The position numbers were made by a program, and so were the translations under genes. DNA of 64,000 bases, taken from Druceiella hillmani (Eukaryota > Arthropoda > Insecta > Lepidoptera > Hepialidae). The stretch lies in NCBI GenBank assembly GCA_039881145.1, contig JAYKKI010000060.1:9014501-9078500 (forward strand), written 5' to 3'. The first letter of the stretch is position 1. Each line of letters begins with the position of its first letter. Positions 25,745 to 36,232 of the stretch are shown in pieces. A model generated the notes under the pieces. It had not been told where the DNA came from. It was given only the letters and a program-made list of their open reading frames with translations, and searched no databases.

Positions 25745-27760
25745 GGGCTTAGCATTAAATGTTATCAATTTTATATAGTTAGCGTAATTGTTATCTATTT
25801 TTCTTCAATGGTATGTTGATTATGCATTTTTATGGCATACTTGGTAGTAATTGTCATCAATTAATTTAGTTAGCAGTAATGGCTATCTATTTTTCTTCAA
25901 TGGTATGTTGATTATGCATTTTGTGGCATACTTAGTAGTAAGTGTCATCAATTTTATTTAGTTAGCAGTAATTGTTATCTATTTTTCTTTAATGGTATGT
26001 TGATTATGCATTTTTGTGGCATACTTAGTGGTAAGTGTCATCAATTTTATTTAGTTAGCAGTAATTGTTATCTATTTTTCTTTAATGGTATGTTGATTAT
26101 GCATTTTGTGGCATACTTAGTAGTAAGTGTCATCAATTTTATTTAGTTAGCAGTAATTGTTATCTATTTTTCTTTAATGGTATGTTGATTATGCATTTTT
26201 GTGGCATACTTAGTAGTAAGTGTCATCAATTTTATTTAGTTAGCAGTAATTGTTATCTATTTTTCTTTAATGGTATGTTGATTATGCATTTTTGTGGCAT
26301 ACTTAGTGGTAAGTGTCATCAATTTTATTTAGTTAGCAGTAATTGTTATCTATTTTTCTTTAATGGTATGTTGATTATGCATTTTTGTGGCATACTTAGT
26401 AGTAAGTGTCATCAATTTTATTTAGTTAGCAGTAATTGTTATCTATTTTTCTTTAATGGTATGTTGATTATGCATTTTTGTGGCATACTTAGTGGTAAGT
26501 GTCATCAATTTTATTTAGTTAGCAGTAATTGTTATCTATTTTTCTTTAATGGTATGTTGATTATGCATTTTTGTGGCATACTTAGTGGTAAGTGTCATCA
26601 ATTTTATTTAGTTAGCAGTAATTGTTATCTATTTTTCTTTAATGGTATGTTGATTATGCATTTTTGTGGCATACTTAGTGGTAAGTGTCATCAATTTTAT
26701 TTAGTTAGCAGTAATTGTTATCTATTTTTCTTTAATGGTATGTTGATTATGCATTTTTGTGGCATACTTAGTGGTAAGTGTCATCAATTTTATTTAGTTA
26801 GCAGTAATTGTTATCTATTTTTCTTTAATGGTATGTTGATTATGCATTTTTGTGGCATACTTAGTAGTAAGTGTCATCAATTTTATTTAGTTAGCAGTAA
26901 TTGTTATCTATTTTTCTTTAATGGTATGTTGATTATGCATTTTTGTGGCATACTTAGTAGTAAGTGTCATCAATTTTATTTAGTTAGCAGTAATTGTTAT
27001 CTATTTTTCTTTAATGGTATGTTGATTATGCATTTTTGTGGCATACTTAGTAGTAAGTGTCATCAATTTTATTTAGTTAGCAGTAATTGTTATCTATTTT
27101 TCTTTAATGGTATGTTGATTATGCATTTTTGTGGCATACTTAGTGGTAAGTGTCATCAATTTTATTTAGTTAGCAGTAATTGTTATCTATTTTTCTTTAA
27201 TGGTATGTTGATTATGCATTTTTGTGGCATACTTAGTAGTAAGTGTCATCAATTTTATTTAGTTAGCAGTAATTGTTATCTATTTTTCTTTAATGGTATG
27301 TTGATTATGCATTTTTGTGGCATACTTAGTAGTAAGTGTCATCAATTTTATTTAGTTAGCAGTAATTGTTATCTATTTTTCTTTAATGGTATGTTGATTA
27401 TGCATTTTTGTGGCATACTTAGTGGTAAGTGTCATCAATTTTATTTAGTTAGCAGTAATTGTTATCTATTTTTCTTTAATGGTATGTTGATTATGCATTT
27501 TTGTGGCATACTTAGTAGTAAGTGTCATCAATTTTATTTAGTTAGCAGTAATTGTTATCTATTTTTCTTTAATGGTATGTTGATTATGCATTTTTGTGGC
27601 ATACTTAGTAGTAATTGACATCAATTTTATTTAGTTAGCAGTGATTGTTATGTATTTTTCTTTGATAGTATGTTGATAATGCATTTTTGTGGTATACTTA
27701 GTAGTAATTGTCATCAATTTTATTTAGTTAGCAGTAATTGTTATCTATTTTTCTTTAATT
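25745..27760. repeat. 93-bp minisatellite, about 21 copies
   Basis: The unit begins GGTATGTTGATTATGCATTT and contains GGCATACTTAGT, GTGTCATCAATTTTATTTAG and TATCTATTTTTCTTTAATGG. Outer copies are diverged and contain 1-bp length changes. About 15 central copies (26182-27618) are nearly identical and differ mainly at one site, AGTAGTAAG versus AGTGGTAAG. Because 93 is divisible by three, the centre forms a 478-codon open frame of repeated 31-residue blocks; nothing supports its translation. The centre-homogeneous, edge-diverged pattern is typical of unequal exchange. Confidence 0.95.
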
Positions 27761-28169
27761 GCGTGTTGTTTGTGTGTGTTTTAAATTTCTATACTGTTAA
27801 TTTCTTTTAAATAAGTAGTGTGTTCTCAAATAACAATTTTATTTAATTTCTGAAAAGTGTCGACCTTGAGTCTGGCTTGATAGTATGTTTAGCTTCTGTT
27901 TAAATATAATTTATCCTTATAATTTTTAAAAAGAATTATTGTTTTTCAGTAAAAGGAAAATTAAAAATTTTACTGTATTCATAAAGTTTTTAATAATATC
28001 CTACTTAACTATGTAGAGAAATATTTTTTCAGTCCCCTTTACACTCACATTAATCTCTTTGTAATATAATTTTAAGTTGTTTTTAATGTTACTTCTAGCT
28101 TTAGGTTATGCAACTACATATTCTATGTAAATTTTAAATCACTATCTTATTTCATTTAGAAGTTAGAAG
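27761..28169. other. A+T-rich DNA, nothing recognised
   Basis: No gene or repeat is supported in this stretch. Confidence 0.5.
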
Positions 28170-28258
28170 TCTCTGATAATGAGATGGACAGCCAGACGAC
28201 ACGTTGACACGACAATAGAGTTCCGTTCCAATGCTTCGGGTACGGAAACCTAAAACAC
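28170..28258 (+). mobile_element. Fragment of a Lepidoptera-type dispersed repeat
   Basis: GATGGACAGCCAGACGACAC, ATAGAGTTCCGTTCC and GGGTACGGAAACCTAAAA occur in the order seen at the 3' end of a common lepidopteran repeat (GACAGACAGACGGAC...GGTTCCGTTTT...GGTACGGAACCCTAAAA). A related fragment lies at 48.66-49.29 kb. Confidence 0.5.
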
Positions 28259-29525
28259 TTCTCAATGAATAAACATTTGCTTTTTCTCGATAAAGTAGTA
28301 AAGATATTTATTTTAAGAATACATTATACTCATAAATATACTGTTAAGGTCATAAAAGCTTTTATATTTTTCCCGTTCAACTGAGCTACCTTTTCCAACA
28401 AACTTTATCAGTATTAAAGGCGAGGAGACGTAGTTACTGCGTAAATTCATTATTGTGAAGAGTAGAAAATAAAGATAATATATACGATAAACAAATAATA
28501 ATGACGTCAAAAAGAAAATGACTCGCGCAGCGTTTTAAGTAAAACGAGATATGCTTTTAATAAAACGCAATAAAGAGATTCCCCGGCATCACTCAAAGCT
28601 CGGAAAGCTGATTATATTCCTTTGCTTCAATATTCTAACGTTTATTTTGAGATATTGTATTATAATTTTAAAAAGTGATATGTATGTACGTAATCGTTTT
28701 GAGATCTAAATTATGGGTTTAGTTTTTGAGGAAACGTAAATAACAACGTAATAACGTCTTAATTATTTTTATCGTTTAAATTTATGAAACGGGATTTTCC
28801 TTAATATTCGAAAAGGATATTTTGAAAAGTGCTGATATTAGGAAAATTTACGATATTAGTCTAAATTAGACAGCCCTTGTTAGAATTATGTTTCACTTCA
28901 ATTTTACAGTTTTCAAAATAATGAGGAGTTGGTTTGGAATTTTGGGTTCAGTGCAAAAAGTAATTTGTGTTAAGGCTACGGAATTCCGAAAATGTGTCAA
29001 ATGTACGAAGTGTCAAAATAATTCCTAGTATATCTTATACAAATATAAAGACATTGTGAATTTCGTAAAAATACTTTGATTTTATTAATCGTATTTTTTA
29101 TCATTTTACATTAATTTCTTTTCAGTATTTGTTGTTTGAAGACGGAATATCAGAAATATGACAGCCCACTTGCATCTTCACATGTAACGGAGTTTCTAAG
29201 AAAGGCCTCGTGACAAAATGTGTTTAAAACTTGTAAAATTGATGATCCGACAAATTATTTTTCTTGAAACAGCAACTATGTTTGTTGAAAAAGAAAAAAA
29301 TAACACATATGTACTGAAATTAAAAGCTCCTTTTAATTATATTACCCTGACCTTTGATTACTGACTTAAAATATTAAACTGTAATTTCAAATTAGTGTAG
29401 AAAAATGATTTCTAAATGATTTTTTAAAAAAAATTAAATATTAGTTATTATTGCTGTAATCTTTTAGTATCTAAAATTAGTCTGCCTTTAGCGTGGAGTT
29501 TTATATTAAACTTATTTCATGCGCT
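28259..29525. other. A+T-rich DNA, nothing recognised
   Basis: No gene is supported. A mixed-composition patch near 28520-28610 is unassigned. Confidence 0.5.
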
Positions 29526-29722
29526 TAATTATTATTTGATACCACTCAGTGACACATTAATAAAATTGGGTCTGTTATTGTTTAATCCGATTAATATTAT
29601 TTAGTACTTCTCAGTGACTGTTACTGTTAAAAATTGAGGTTATTATTTCATTCATTTAACTTTTATTTGGACCTCCCAAAACACTTTATTAAAATTGGGC
29701 TTGCTATAGCTTCAAACCCTTA
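29526..29722. repeat. Three diverged tandem units of about 66 bp
   Basis: ATTATTTGATACCACTCAGT (29531), ATTATTTAGTACTTCTCAGT (about 29596) and TTTTATTTGGACCTCCCAAA (29661) each precede a TTAAAATTGGG-like word. The array ends at the TTAA target of the piggyBac-like element. Confidence 0.6.
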
Positions 29723-30103
29723 ACCCTTTGATGATCACAGGGACATATGCGTCCCAAGTAAAAAAAAATTATTAAGATTTACGTTGAAACTAAATTTTGG
29801 TAATTATTTTGTTTCTTATAGTATATTATTATATAGTTATTTTGGTGGCTACACTGAACAACTGTAATTTTTCAAATCAAATTATCGTTTGAAAATTTAA
29901 GAGAGTTATTGGCCTTATTTAACATTTTTACCGTATTGTGTAAATTTAAAAACCAACTTGAAAAGTAATTTCAGTGTGTGATAATCGTTATCTGGCAAGT
30001 GAACAACTATTAAATATAAACATTTTAACGTTGTGTATTTTATTTCTTTGCGATTTTACCAAAAATATTAAAGGGACACCGATGTCCCTAGAGTCATAAA
30101 GGG
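29720..30103 (+). mobile_element. piggyBac-like left end with a second, inverted terminal motif
   Basis: TTAA (29720-29723) is the family's target site. It is followed by the terminal repeat CCCTTTGATGATCACAGGGA and TATGCGTCCC (29724-29755). An inverted copy, beginning GGGACACCGATGTCCC and ending CATAAAGGG, lies at 30073-30103, just before the transposase remnant, but is not followed by TTAA. PiggyBac elements carry internal inverted repeats near their ends; a nested MITE-like end is the alternative. No matching right end was found downstream of the transposase. Confidence 0.65.
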
Positions 30104-30176
30104 AAACAATGTGTGAAAGAAAATTAATAATTGAAACTGTCCTTTTTAGATTTTACCTATAACTACTCATTATTTT

Positions 30177-31368
30177 ATGGTGCAGATTGAGTCACGGAAG
30201 GATAGAGAAGTTTTTGAACTCACCTCAGATGACAATAATTATATTTTGATGGCTGACAATAGTGATCATGAGGATGGGTTACAACTCGACGAAAAAGATC
30301 AAATATTTATAACGAAAGACGATGATCTAGGACTGAAGTTAGTGGAGATTGAGGATTCAATACCTCGGGTACGCAATCCATTTACAAGCATATTATTAAA
30401 TTCAAAGGTTATAATACATTAAAAAAGTACATAAAAATAAGCCTGTTAAATGGGGGTCCAAGCTGTAGTACAGATGTGATGTGACAACAGGTCATTTGTA
30501 TGAATTCGATTTATATATGGGTAAACAAAGTGGTGGAACTGAATATGGATTGGGCGAGTCTGGAGTATGATAACTAACTAGAAAAAACGTAGGACTGGGT
30601 TGTGAAATTTATGTAGATCATTTTTTCAATGCATCTATGTTGCAATACAATCTTATTGATTAGAATATAAAAGCTTGCGAAACTCTTCGGACTAATCGTA
30701 AACATCTACCAAAATCTGCATCAACTGGTAAAAGTATGAAACATGGGGATATTTGTATGACTACTTTTTACGGTATAACATTTGCGAAGTGGATGGATAA
30801 TAAACCAGTTCATTTATTGGCTACCTTTTTACCTCCGTCTGATACTGACAGCGTTAAGTACCGCAAGGTAGGTTCGGCACAAAAGATTAGCGTCATGTGA
30901 CCTAAAATTTCAAGAGACTATAATAAAAATATGGGTGGCGTGGATTTGATGAACAGCAAAAGGTGTGCTACGAACTCGATCGACGGTCAAGAATCAAATA
31001 TTATCTGCGATTGTTTTTTGATCTGTTCGATATCGCGGTAAATAATTCTTACACTACTAATATGAAAATTCATGCTACTAAGAAGGTACCATGTTGACTA
31101 GCCTTCAGTTCGAACAAGTAGTTACTCGAAGTTTGATAAATGGTTTTACTGTGAGACAGTAAAATATCTCCACTATATCAACAAGTGCAGTACGAAAGTT
31201 TTTGAAGAAAGACCTTCTCACCCCATGGAAAACACCAATGTCAGAAAAAGGTGCGTACATTTGGCCAAAAAGGAACAAGAAAATCGCACAAATAACACTT
31301 GCCGAGTATGTAAGGTTCACTTACGTTATACCAATCAAAGGAATTGTTTTGCTGAGTACCATAGATGA
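30177..31368 (+). pseudogene. piggyBac-like transposase, broken
   Basis: An acidic N-terminal piece (81 codons, 30177-30422) is followed by segments in shifted frames typical of piggyBac/DDE_Tnp_1_7 transposases. In order these are KPVKWGSKL (about 30440), GGTEYGLGES, LGCEIYVDHFFN (about 30600), TLRTNRKHLPK, MTTFYGITFAKWMDNKP (about 30760), NKNMGGVDLMN (about 30930), RRSRIKYYLRLFFDLFDIAV (about 30980-31035) and a Cys-rich end CRVCKVHLRYTNQRNCFAEY before a stop near 31368. It is disabled by in-frame stops, at least two frameshifts and an apparent loss of the N-terminal half of the catalytic domain. The codons that remain are well conserved, so inactivation is not very ancient. Confidence 0.85.
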
Positions 31369-31847
31369 CTATATAGATTTTACCATGGTCGTTTGTGTAA
31401 TTTGTTTGTTGTTGCTATTATTAAAATTGAGTCTATTATTGTTAGACAATTTTTACAACCCAAAGTATTTAAACTGATTATCTCATTATCTCAGTCGTAC
31501 TGACGTAAATGTGATAGCTTGTGTTAAAATAATTAATTAAATACTAGCTTCAAATTATATTGTTTGTTATAAAGGTACATAAAATAATTTCTTAAGTTTG
31601 ATTGAATTAATAAAGTTGCGTTTGGTTCATAAATAATCTAAAAATAACATTTAAAAATATATTTAAAAATCATTAATTTCCTGTGTGATACACTGACAGT
31701 GCTAATAAAAATTAATATAAAAGTGGGTGATTTAAAATTTAAACCTAGGCACCGAGTGCAAACTAAAACTTGTTTACAAACAAGCAACGTCTTGTTAGCA
31801 TTTACTCTCCGCTGTACTGCGCGCTGCTATTCACCGCTCGATATACC

Positions 31848-31940
31848 ACACGCGTAGCGCAGTGTGTAACGCACTCGTTCGTACCCAGGCAAATCGAGTT
31901 CGAGACCAGTGGGCGCGCTCACTTTTTTTTTTTTTTTTTT
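31848..31940 (+). promoter_or_regulatory. tRNA-like segment with Pol III A/B-box motifs and a T18 run in the LINE leader
   Basis: TAGCGCAGTGTGTAACGC (from 31855) fits an A box. GAGTTCGAGACC (31896-31907) fits a B box at tRNA-like spacing. Eighteen consecutive T residues follow at 31923-31940, which would terminate polymerase III before the ORF1 start at 31968. Either the LINE leader captured a tRNA-derived SINE head or this is a composite insertion at the LINE 5' junction. Confidence 0.5.
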
Positions 31941-31967
31941 ACAAGAATTACAATAATAACAGTTGAT

Positions 31968-33116
31968 ATGAAGCTGTGCAGTAAGTGCAAAGAGGCCATA
32001 TTAGATAAAGATGGCATTATCTGTAATAAATGTTCTCAGCAATATCATTTCTATTGCGGCGGTTTTAGTGAAGCGTCCTATTCTAAATTGCTTCCCATGC
32101 ATCGTGCAAAGTGGAGGTGCATGTCTTGTAAGGCGCAACAATCAAAGCCCGCTATTAGCCAGCCAGAAGAACAGACTGGAGATGCACCATTCCTCGCGTC
32201 GTCTGCCGCTACGCCCACTTCATCTACAGGATGTGCTCCATCAATTTCTACGGGGTCTAACGTGAAGCACTCGCCACCGGTTGTTAGCAATAAAAATGTT
32301 ATTGCGAACGAGAGTAATACCAGTCACTCGGATATTGATGCGACTGTTAGGAAAACCCCTTCAACAGCAATTATTGACACTACTACATTGATCGCATATA
32401 TAGATTCAAAATTTGATACTCTAAAAAACGACTGGCAATTTAATTTAAATCAGGCCATGCAAAGTATTGATACTAAGCTACAGTCTTTCACCCTGACCCT
32501 GACTGATTACAGTTGTCGAATAGATGAACTGCAACATAAATTGGATATTACTATACAATCTCACGAAGAAAAAATTAACAATATGATTACAAAATACAAT
32601 GCACTTACCACGGAACTAGAGGCTTACAAAGCCAAATACGATGATATGGATCAAATAAATAGACAGTGCAACTTAGAAATTCAAAATGTCCCAGAAATGA
32701 GAACTGAAAATGTTCTAAACATCGTCTCTAATTTAAGCGCTGCGTTAAATATTCCGATCCCTATGGACCAGGTGCGTGCGGCGCATCGCGTGCGCTCGCA
32801 CGCACACTCCGACCGCCCACGTAATATCATCGTGCAGCTAGCTACGCGACGCCTGCGTGATGATATCATTGCTGCAGCGCGCGTGCGTCGTGCACTCACC
32901 ACCGAGTCGTTACAGATCGCCGGAGCTGCCCAGCGGGTCTACGTTAACGAGCACCTCACACTACGAAACAAAATTCTTTACGCAAAAGTAAGAAAAGCCA
33001 AATTAGAAAAGAACTATGAATTTGTGTGGATTAAAAACGGTACAATTTATGTTCGTAAAACGGCGGGCTCAAAGTATCTGCAGATAAGATGTGAAAATGA
33101 CATTTTTAAGATGTGA
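31968..33116 (+). CDS. LINE ORF1 protein: PHD-like zinc finger, coiled coil, FP-type nucleic-acid-binding domain
   Basis: The 382-residue product probably binds element RNA and chaperones the retrotransposition complex. I chose the ATG at 31968 because the zinc finger starts three residues later; the upstream in-frame extension crosses the T18 run and lacks an ATG. Residues 4-54 hold Cys4-His-Cys3 (C4, C7, C19, C22, H27, C30, C51, C54), as in PHD fingers. Residues 60-135 are Ser/Thr/Pro-rich and low in complexity. Residues about 140-232 form heptad-like helices, probably a trimerising or dimerising coiled coil. The rest is basic and ends with YVRKTAGSKYLQIRCEND, like the baculovirus FP-type C-terminal domain found in other insect LINE ORF1 proteins. 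G+C rises sharply at about 32770-32930 (Arg/Ala-rich stretch). Confidence 0.85.
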   Translation: MKLCSKCKEAILDKDGIICNKCSQQYHFYCGGFSEASYSKLLPMHRAKWRCMSCKAQQSKPAISQPEEQTGDAPFLASSAATPTSSTGCAPSISTGSNVKHSPPVVSNKNVIANESNTSHSDIDATVRKTPSTAIIDTTTLIAYIDSKFDTLKNDWQFNLNQAMQSIDTKLQSFTLTLTDYSCRIDELQHKLDITIQSHEEKINNMITKYNALTTELEAYKAKYDDMDQINRQCNLEIQNVPEMRTENVLNIVSNLSAALNIPIPMDQVRAAHRVRSHAHSDRPRNIIVQLATRRLRDDIIAAARVRRALTTESLQIAGAAQRVYVNEHLTLRNKILYAKVRKAKLEKNYEFVWIKNGTIYVRKTAGSKYLQIRCENDIFKM

Positions 33117-33358
33117 CTGTTCCTGTCTATACTTATATTTATATTAAGAATTGTCAATATTTCCTGTAATTTTTCTGCATACCTCCATATTTTTCGTTGG
33201 CGTTATATTAACTGTTATTTATGTTCTGTATTTGAAAGGTCTTTTTACTGGCATTACCCGCTGCACATGCGTCGAACCTTGCTTCTAAATAGTAGTAATG
33301 TGCAATATTACGTAAATTATGAATTATGTTTCTATCTTTATAAGATTAATCTCTTGCA

Positions 33359-36232
33359 ATGACAAATGACAAATTGTCAATTTATTATCAGAATTGTGGC
33401 GGTATTAGAACTAAACTTCATGAATTATATCTAAATATACTGGCAAACGACTATGATATAATCGTGCTTGTAGAAACGTGGCTATTACCAAGTATTTTCA
33501 ATTCAGAATTTATTGATAGTAGGTATATAGTCTATCGCAGAGACAGAGATGCTCACACGAGTTACAAACAGAGTGGTGGTGGAGTGGTGGTAGCCTTACG
33601 GTCTGGCTATGTGGGACTGCGACGTACAGACTGTGAAAGTATTGAGATAGAAGAAATAATATTAAATTTATCCTTGGGTAAACAGAAACTAATCCTTAAC
33701 GCAGTCTATCTCCCACCAGATCTACCTTTTAATAAATACGAAATCTATTTTAATAAGTTACAGAAAATGTATACGGAACAAAGCGATAGCAAGTTTTGTA
33801 TTGTAGGTGACTACAATATACCTTCAATTACCTGGCAACGTCAAGAAGGATACTGCATCCCGTCATATACATGTACGTCTCAAATAACGCGTATTGCTCT
33901 TAGTGCATTATCTTTCATGAATCTTAAACAATATAATTATTTACAAAATTATAAAAACAGAATCTTGGACCTAGTTCTTACTAATATGGACTGCATACTT
34001 ACTGCAGCTGACCCAATGTTAAGTGAAGATCGCAACCATCCTGCTTTCACTTTTACCATTGTGTGTAGCCCTAAAATAATGCTGCCCGTTTTACCAAACA
34101 AAAAATATAACTTTTATAAGGCCGACTTTGAGGTAATAAATAAAGAGATAAGTAAAATAGACTGGGATAATGAATTAAGGGAACTCTCAACGGAATGTGC
34201 TGTGACCAGATTTTACGACCTTATCTTCAATCTAATTGACTCCTATGTGCCACAAAAGGCTACCCGTAACACGAATTATCCTGTCTGGTTTACTCGTGAA
34301 CTCAAACGGCTTTCTAAATACAAAGAACGAGCATGGTTGAAATGGAAAACTTATGGCAGCATTTCCGCCTATAATGAATTTTCAAAGCTTCGATATTGTT
34401 TCAAGCGTATGTCAAAGCAATGTTGTCAGTCATATGTTGCAAACACAGAGAAAATAATAAAGAAAAATCTCAAAGGATTCTGGTCTTACATCTCTTCACT
34501 ACATGAAACAAATGGCTATCCATCAACTATGTCATCCGGCGAAAGTGCCAGTAATAATCCGAATGAAATTTGCCAAATGTTCTCAGAGTTCTTTCAGTCA
34601 ACTTTCGAGCCCACTGATCCAGACATAAACAAATTCACCGTTGAAAACATGCCTACTAGTAATTTAAATAACGTCAGCTTATCTTCCATATCGTTTGAGG
34701 TTGCAGATGTTTTAAAAATGCTTAGGTCATTAGACTTGAACAAAGGCCCAGGACCAGATATAATTGAACCAGTCTTCCTCAAATATACTGCAGATACCAT
34801 ATGCATTCCTTTAACTCTCTTGTTTAATAAATGCGTAAAACATGGGACTTTTCCTACATGTTGGAAAAAGGCGCACATAACACCTGTGCATAAAAATGGA
34901 TCTAAACAAAACATAGTTAACTATAGACCCATATCAATCGTATCAGTAATTCCCAAAGTTTTAGAGAGATTAGTACATGGACGAGTATATCCAATACTAC
35001 ATAATTACATTATGCCCGAGCAACACGGCTTTGTTCGTGGTAGATCTACCACCACTAACCTACTACTTCACTCTCAGCACTTGTTCGAGTCATTGGATTC
35101 CAGACAGCAAGTCGACGTGATATATACAGATTTCAAGAAAGCATTTGACAAGGTTGATCACTTATTATTGATGCGAAAACTAGCATTTAACGGTATCAGG
35201 GGCAACTTGCTTAGATGGTTTATTTCATATTTAACTAATAGGCAGCAAGCAATTAAAGTAAATGGGTTCTTATCACCATATATCCAAGTGACTTCAGGTG
35301 TACCACAGGGATCTATATTAGGCCCTTTCTTATTTATTATATTTATTAACGATATAAGTACCTGTTTTAGAAATAGTAATTTTCTAATGTATGCAGACGA
35401 TCTAAAGCTATTTACTCTTGTAAAAGACATACATGACTGTTCGAATATGCAAGCTGATCTCGATAGACTTCATGTTTACTGTGAAGAGAACAAACTGCAT
35501 TTAAGTTACTCGAAGTGCAAACAAATCTCTTTTACAAAGAAGAAAAAACAAATAAATTTTAAATACGCAATAGGAGGGAATTCACTCGAAAAAGTTGACA
35601 GCATGCGTGACCTTGGTGTCATTTTTGATAGTAAACTGCATTTTAGTTTGCATGTTGAGCAGATTATATCTAAGGCCTATAGAATGCTTGGCTTCATACT
35701 AAGAACAGCCAAAGTATTTAAAAATACTGAAACATACTTAACCTTGTACAATGCCCTTGTAAGATCACAACTTGAATACGCTGTTGTTGTCTGGAATCCA
35801 CTATATGCCACTTATTCTGGTAGTATCGAGAACATACAAAAAACATTTTTGAACGCTCTTCAGCATCGTATAGGTGGCGGTAAATTACCGTATAAAATAT
35901 TACTTAATAATTATAAATGTGATGCCCTCTATCACAGACGTTCATTATTAGAGTTGATGATTATGTTCAACATCTGTCAAAGTAATTATGACTGCCCATC
36001 TCTACTAAGTCAGATAAAGATTCGAACGTCCAAATTAACTCGTAGCCATCTCTTATTTCATGTCGATAATGCACGAACAAACGCCGGTGTCAGAGCACCG
36101 CTACGACGGTTGTGCGACTTGTACAATAAAGAGATGTTGACACTTGACATCCTTGCAAGTCCACGCCCCCAGTTTCGATCAGATGTAAAGAAAAGGCTTC
36201 GTGAAATTTATGCACAGCAGACGGATCATTAA
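33359..36232 (+). CDS. LINE ORF2: AP-type endonuclease and reverse transcriptase
   Basis: This 957-residue protein nicks target DNA and primes reverse transcription of the element RNA at the nick. The N-terminal endonuclease shows YYQNCGGIRTK, E39 in VETWL, G150-D151-Y152-N153 (GDYNIPSITW), and D224 with H227 in EDRNHPAF. The reverse transcriptase has HKNGSKQNIVNYRPISIVSV, EQHGFVRGRST, motif A with TDFKKAFDKVDH (catalytic Asp about 591), GVPQGSILGPFLF, and motif C Y678-A-D-D681. A thumb-like region includes LYNALVRSQLEYAVVVWNP. There is no RNase H and no C-terminal zinc knuckle, which fits the CR1/Jockey group. All catalytic residues I can check are present. It starts 242 bp after the ORF1 stop, so translation would need reinitiation or a similar mechanism. 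Confidence 0.93.
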   Translation: MTNDKLSIYYQNCGGIRTKLHELYLNILANDYDIIVLVETWLLPSIFNSEFIDSRYIVYRRDRDAHTSYKQSGGGVVVALRSGYVGLRRTDCESIEIEEIILNLSLGKQKLILNAVYLPPDLPFNKYEIYFNKLQKMYTEQSDSKFCIVGDYNIPSITWQRQEGYCIPSYTCTSQITRIALSALSFMNLKQYNYLQNYKNRILDLVLTNMDCILTAADPMLSEDRNHPAFTFTIVCSPKIMLPVLPNKKYNFYKADFEVINKEISKIDWDNELRELSTECAVTRFYDLIFNLIDSYVPQKATRNTNYPVWFTRELKRLSKYKERAWLKWKTYGSISAYNEFSKLRYCFKRMSKQCCQSYVANTEKIIKKNLKGFWSYISSLHETNGYPSTMSSGESASNNPNEICQMFSEFFQSTFEPTDPDINKFTVENMPTSNLNNVSLSSISFEVADVLKMLRSLDLNKGPGPDIIEPVFLKYTADTICIPLTLLFNKCVKHGTFPTCWKKAHITPVHKNGSKQNIVNYRPISIVSVIPKVLERLVHGRVYPILHNYIMPEQHGFVRGRSTTTNLLLHSQHLFESLDSRQQVDVIYTDFKKAFDKVDHLLLMRKLAFNGIRGNLLRWFISYLTNRQQAIKVNGFLSPYIQVTSGVPQGSILGPFLFIIFINDISTCFRNSNFLMYADDLKLFTLVKDIHDCSNMQADLDRLHVYCEENKLHLSYSKCKQISFTKKKKQINFKYAIGGNSLEKVDSMRDLGVIFDSKLHFSLHVEQIISKAYRMLGFILRTAKVFKNTETYLTLYNALVRSQLEYAVVVWNPLYATYSGSIENIQKTFLNALQHRIGGGKLPYKILLNNYKCDALYHRRSLLELMIMFNICQSNYDCPSLLSQIKIRTSKLTRSHLLFHVDNARTNAGVRAPLRRLCDLYNKEMLTLDILASPRPQFRSDVKKRLREIYAQQTDH

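Noticed and set aside
25745..27760. CRISPR array
   Set aside because: The repeats are contiguous with no unique spacers and the genome is eukaryotic.
34594..35430. Minus-strand frames of 90-106 codons inside the LINE
   Set aside because: They are shadows of ORF2, whose plus-strand frame carries all reverse-transcriptase motifs.
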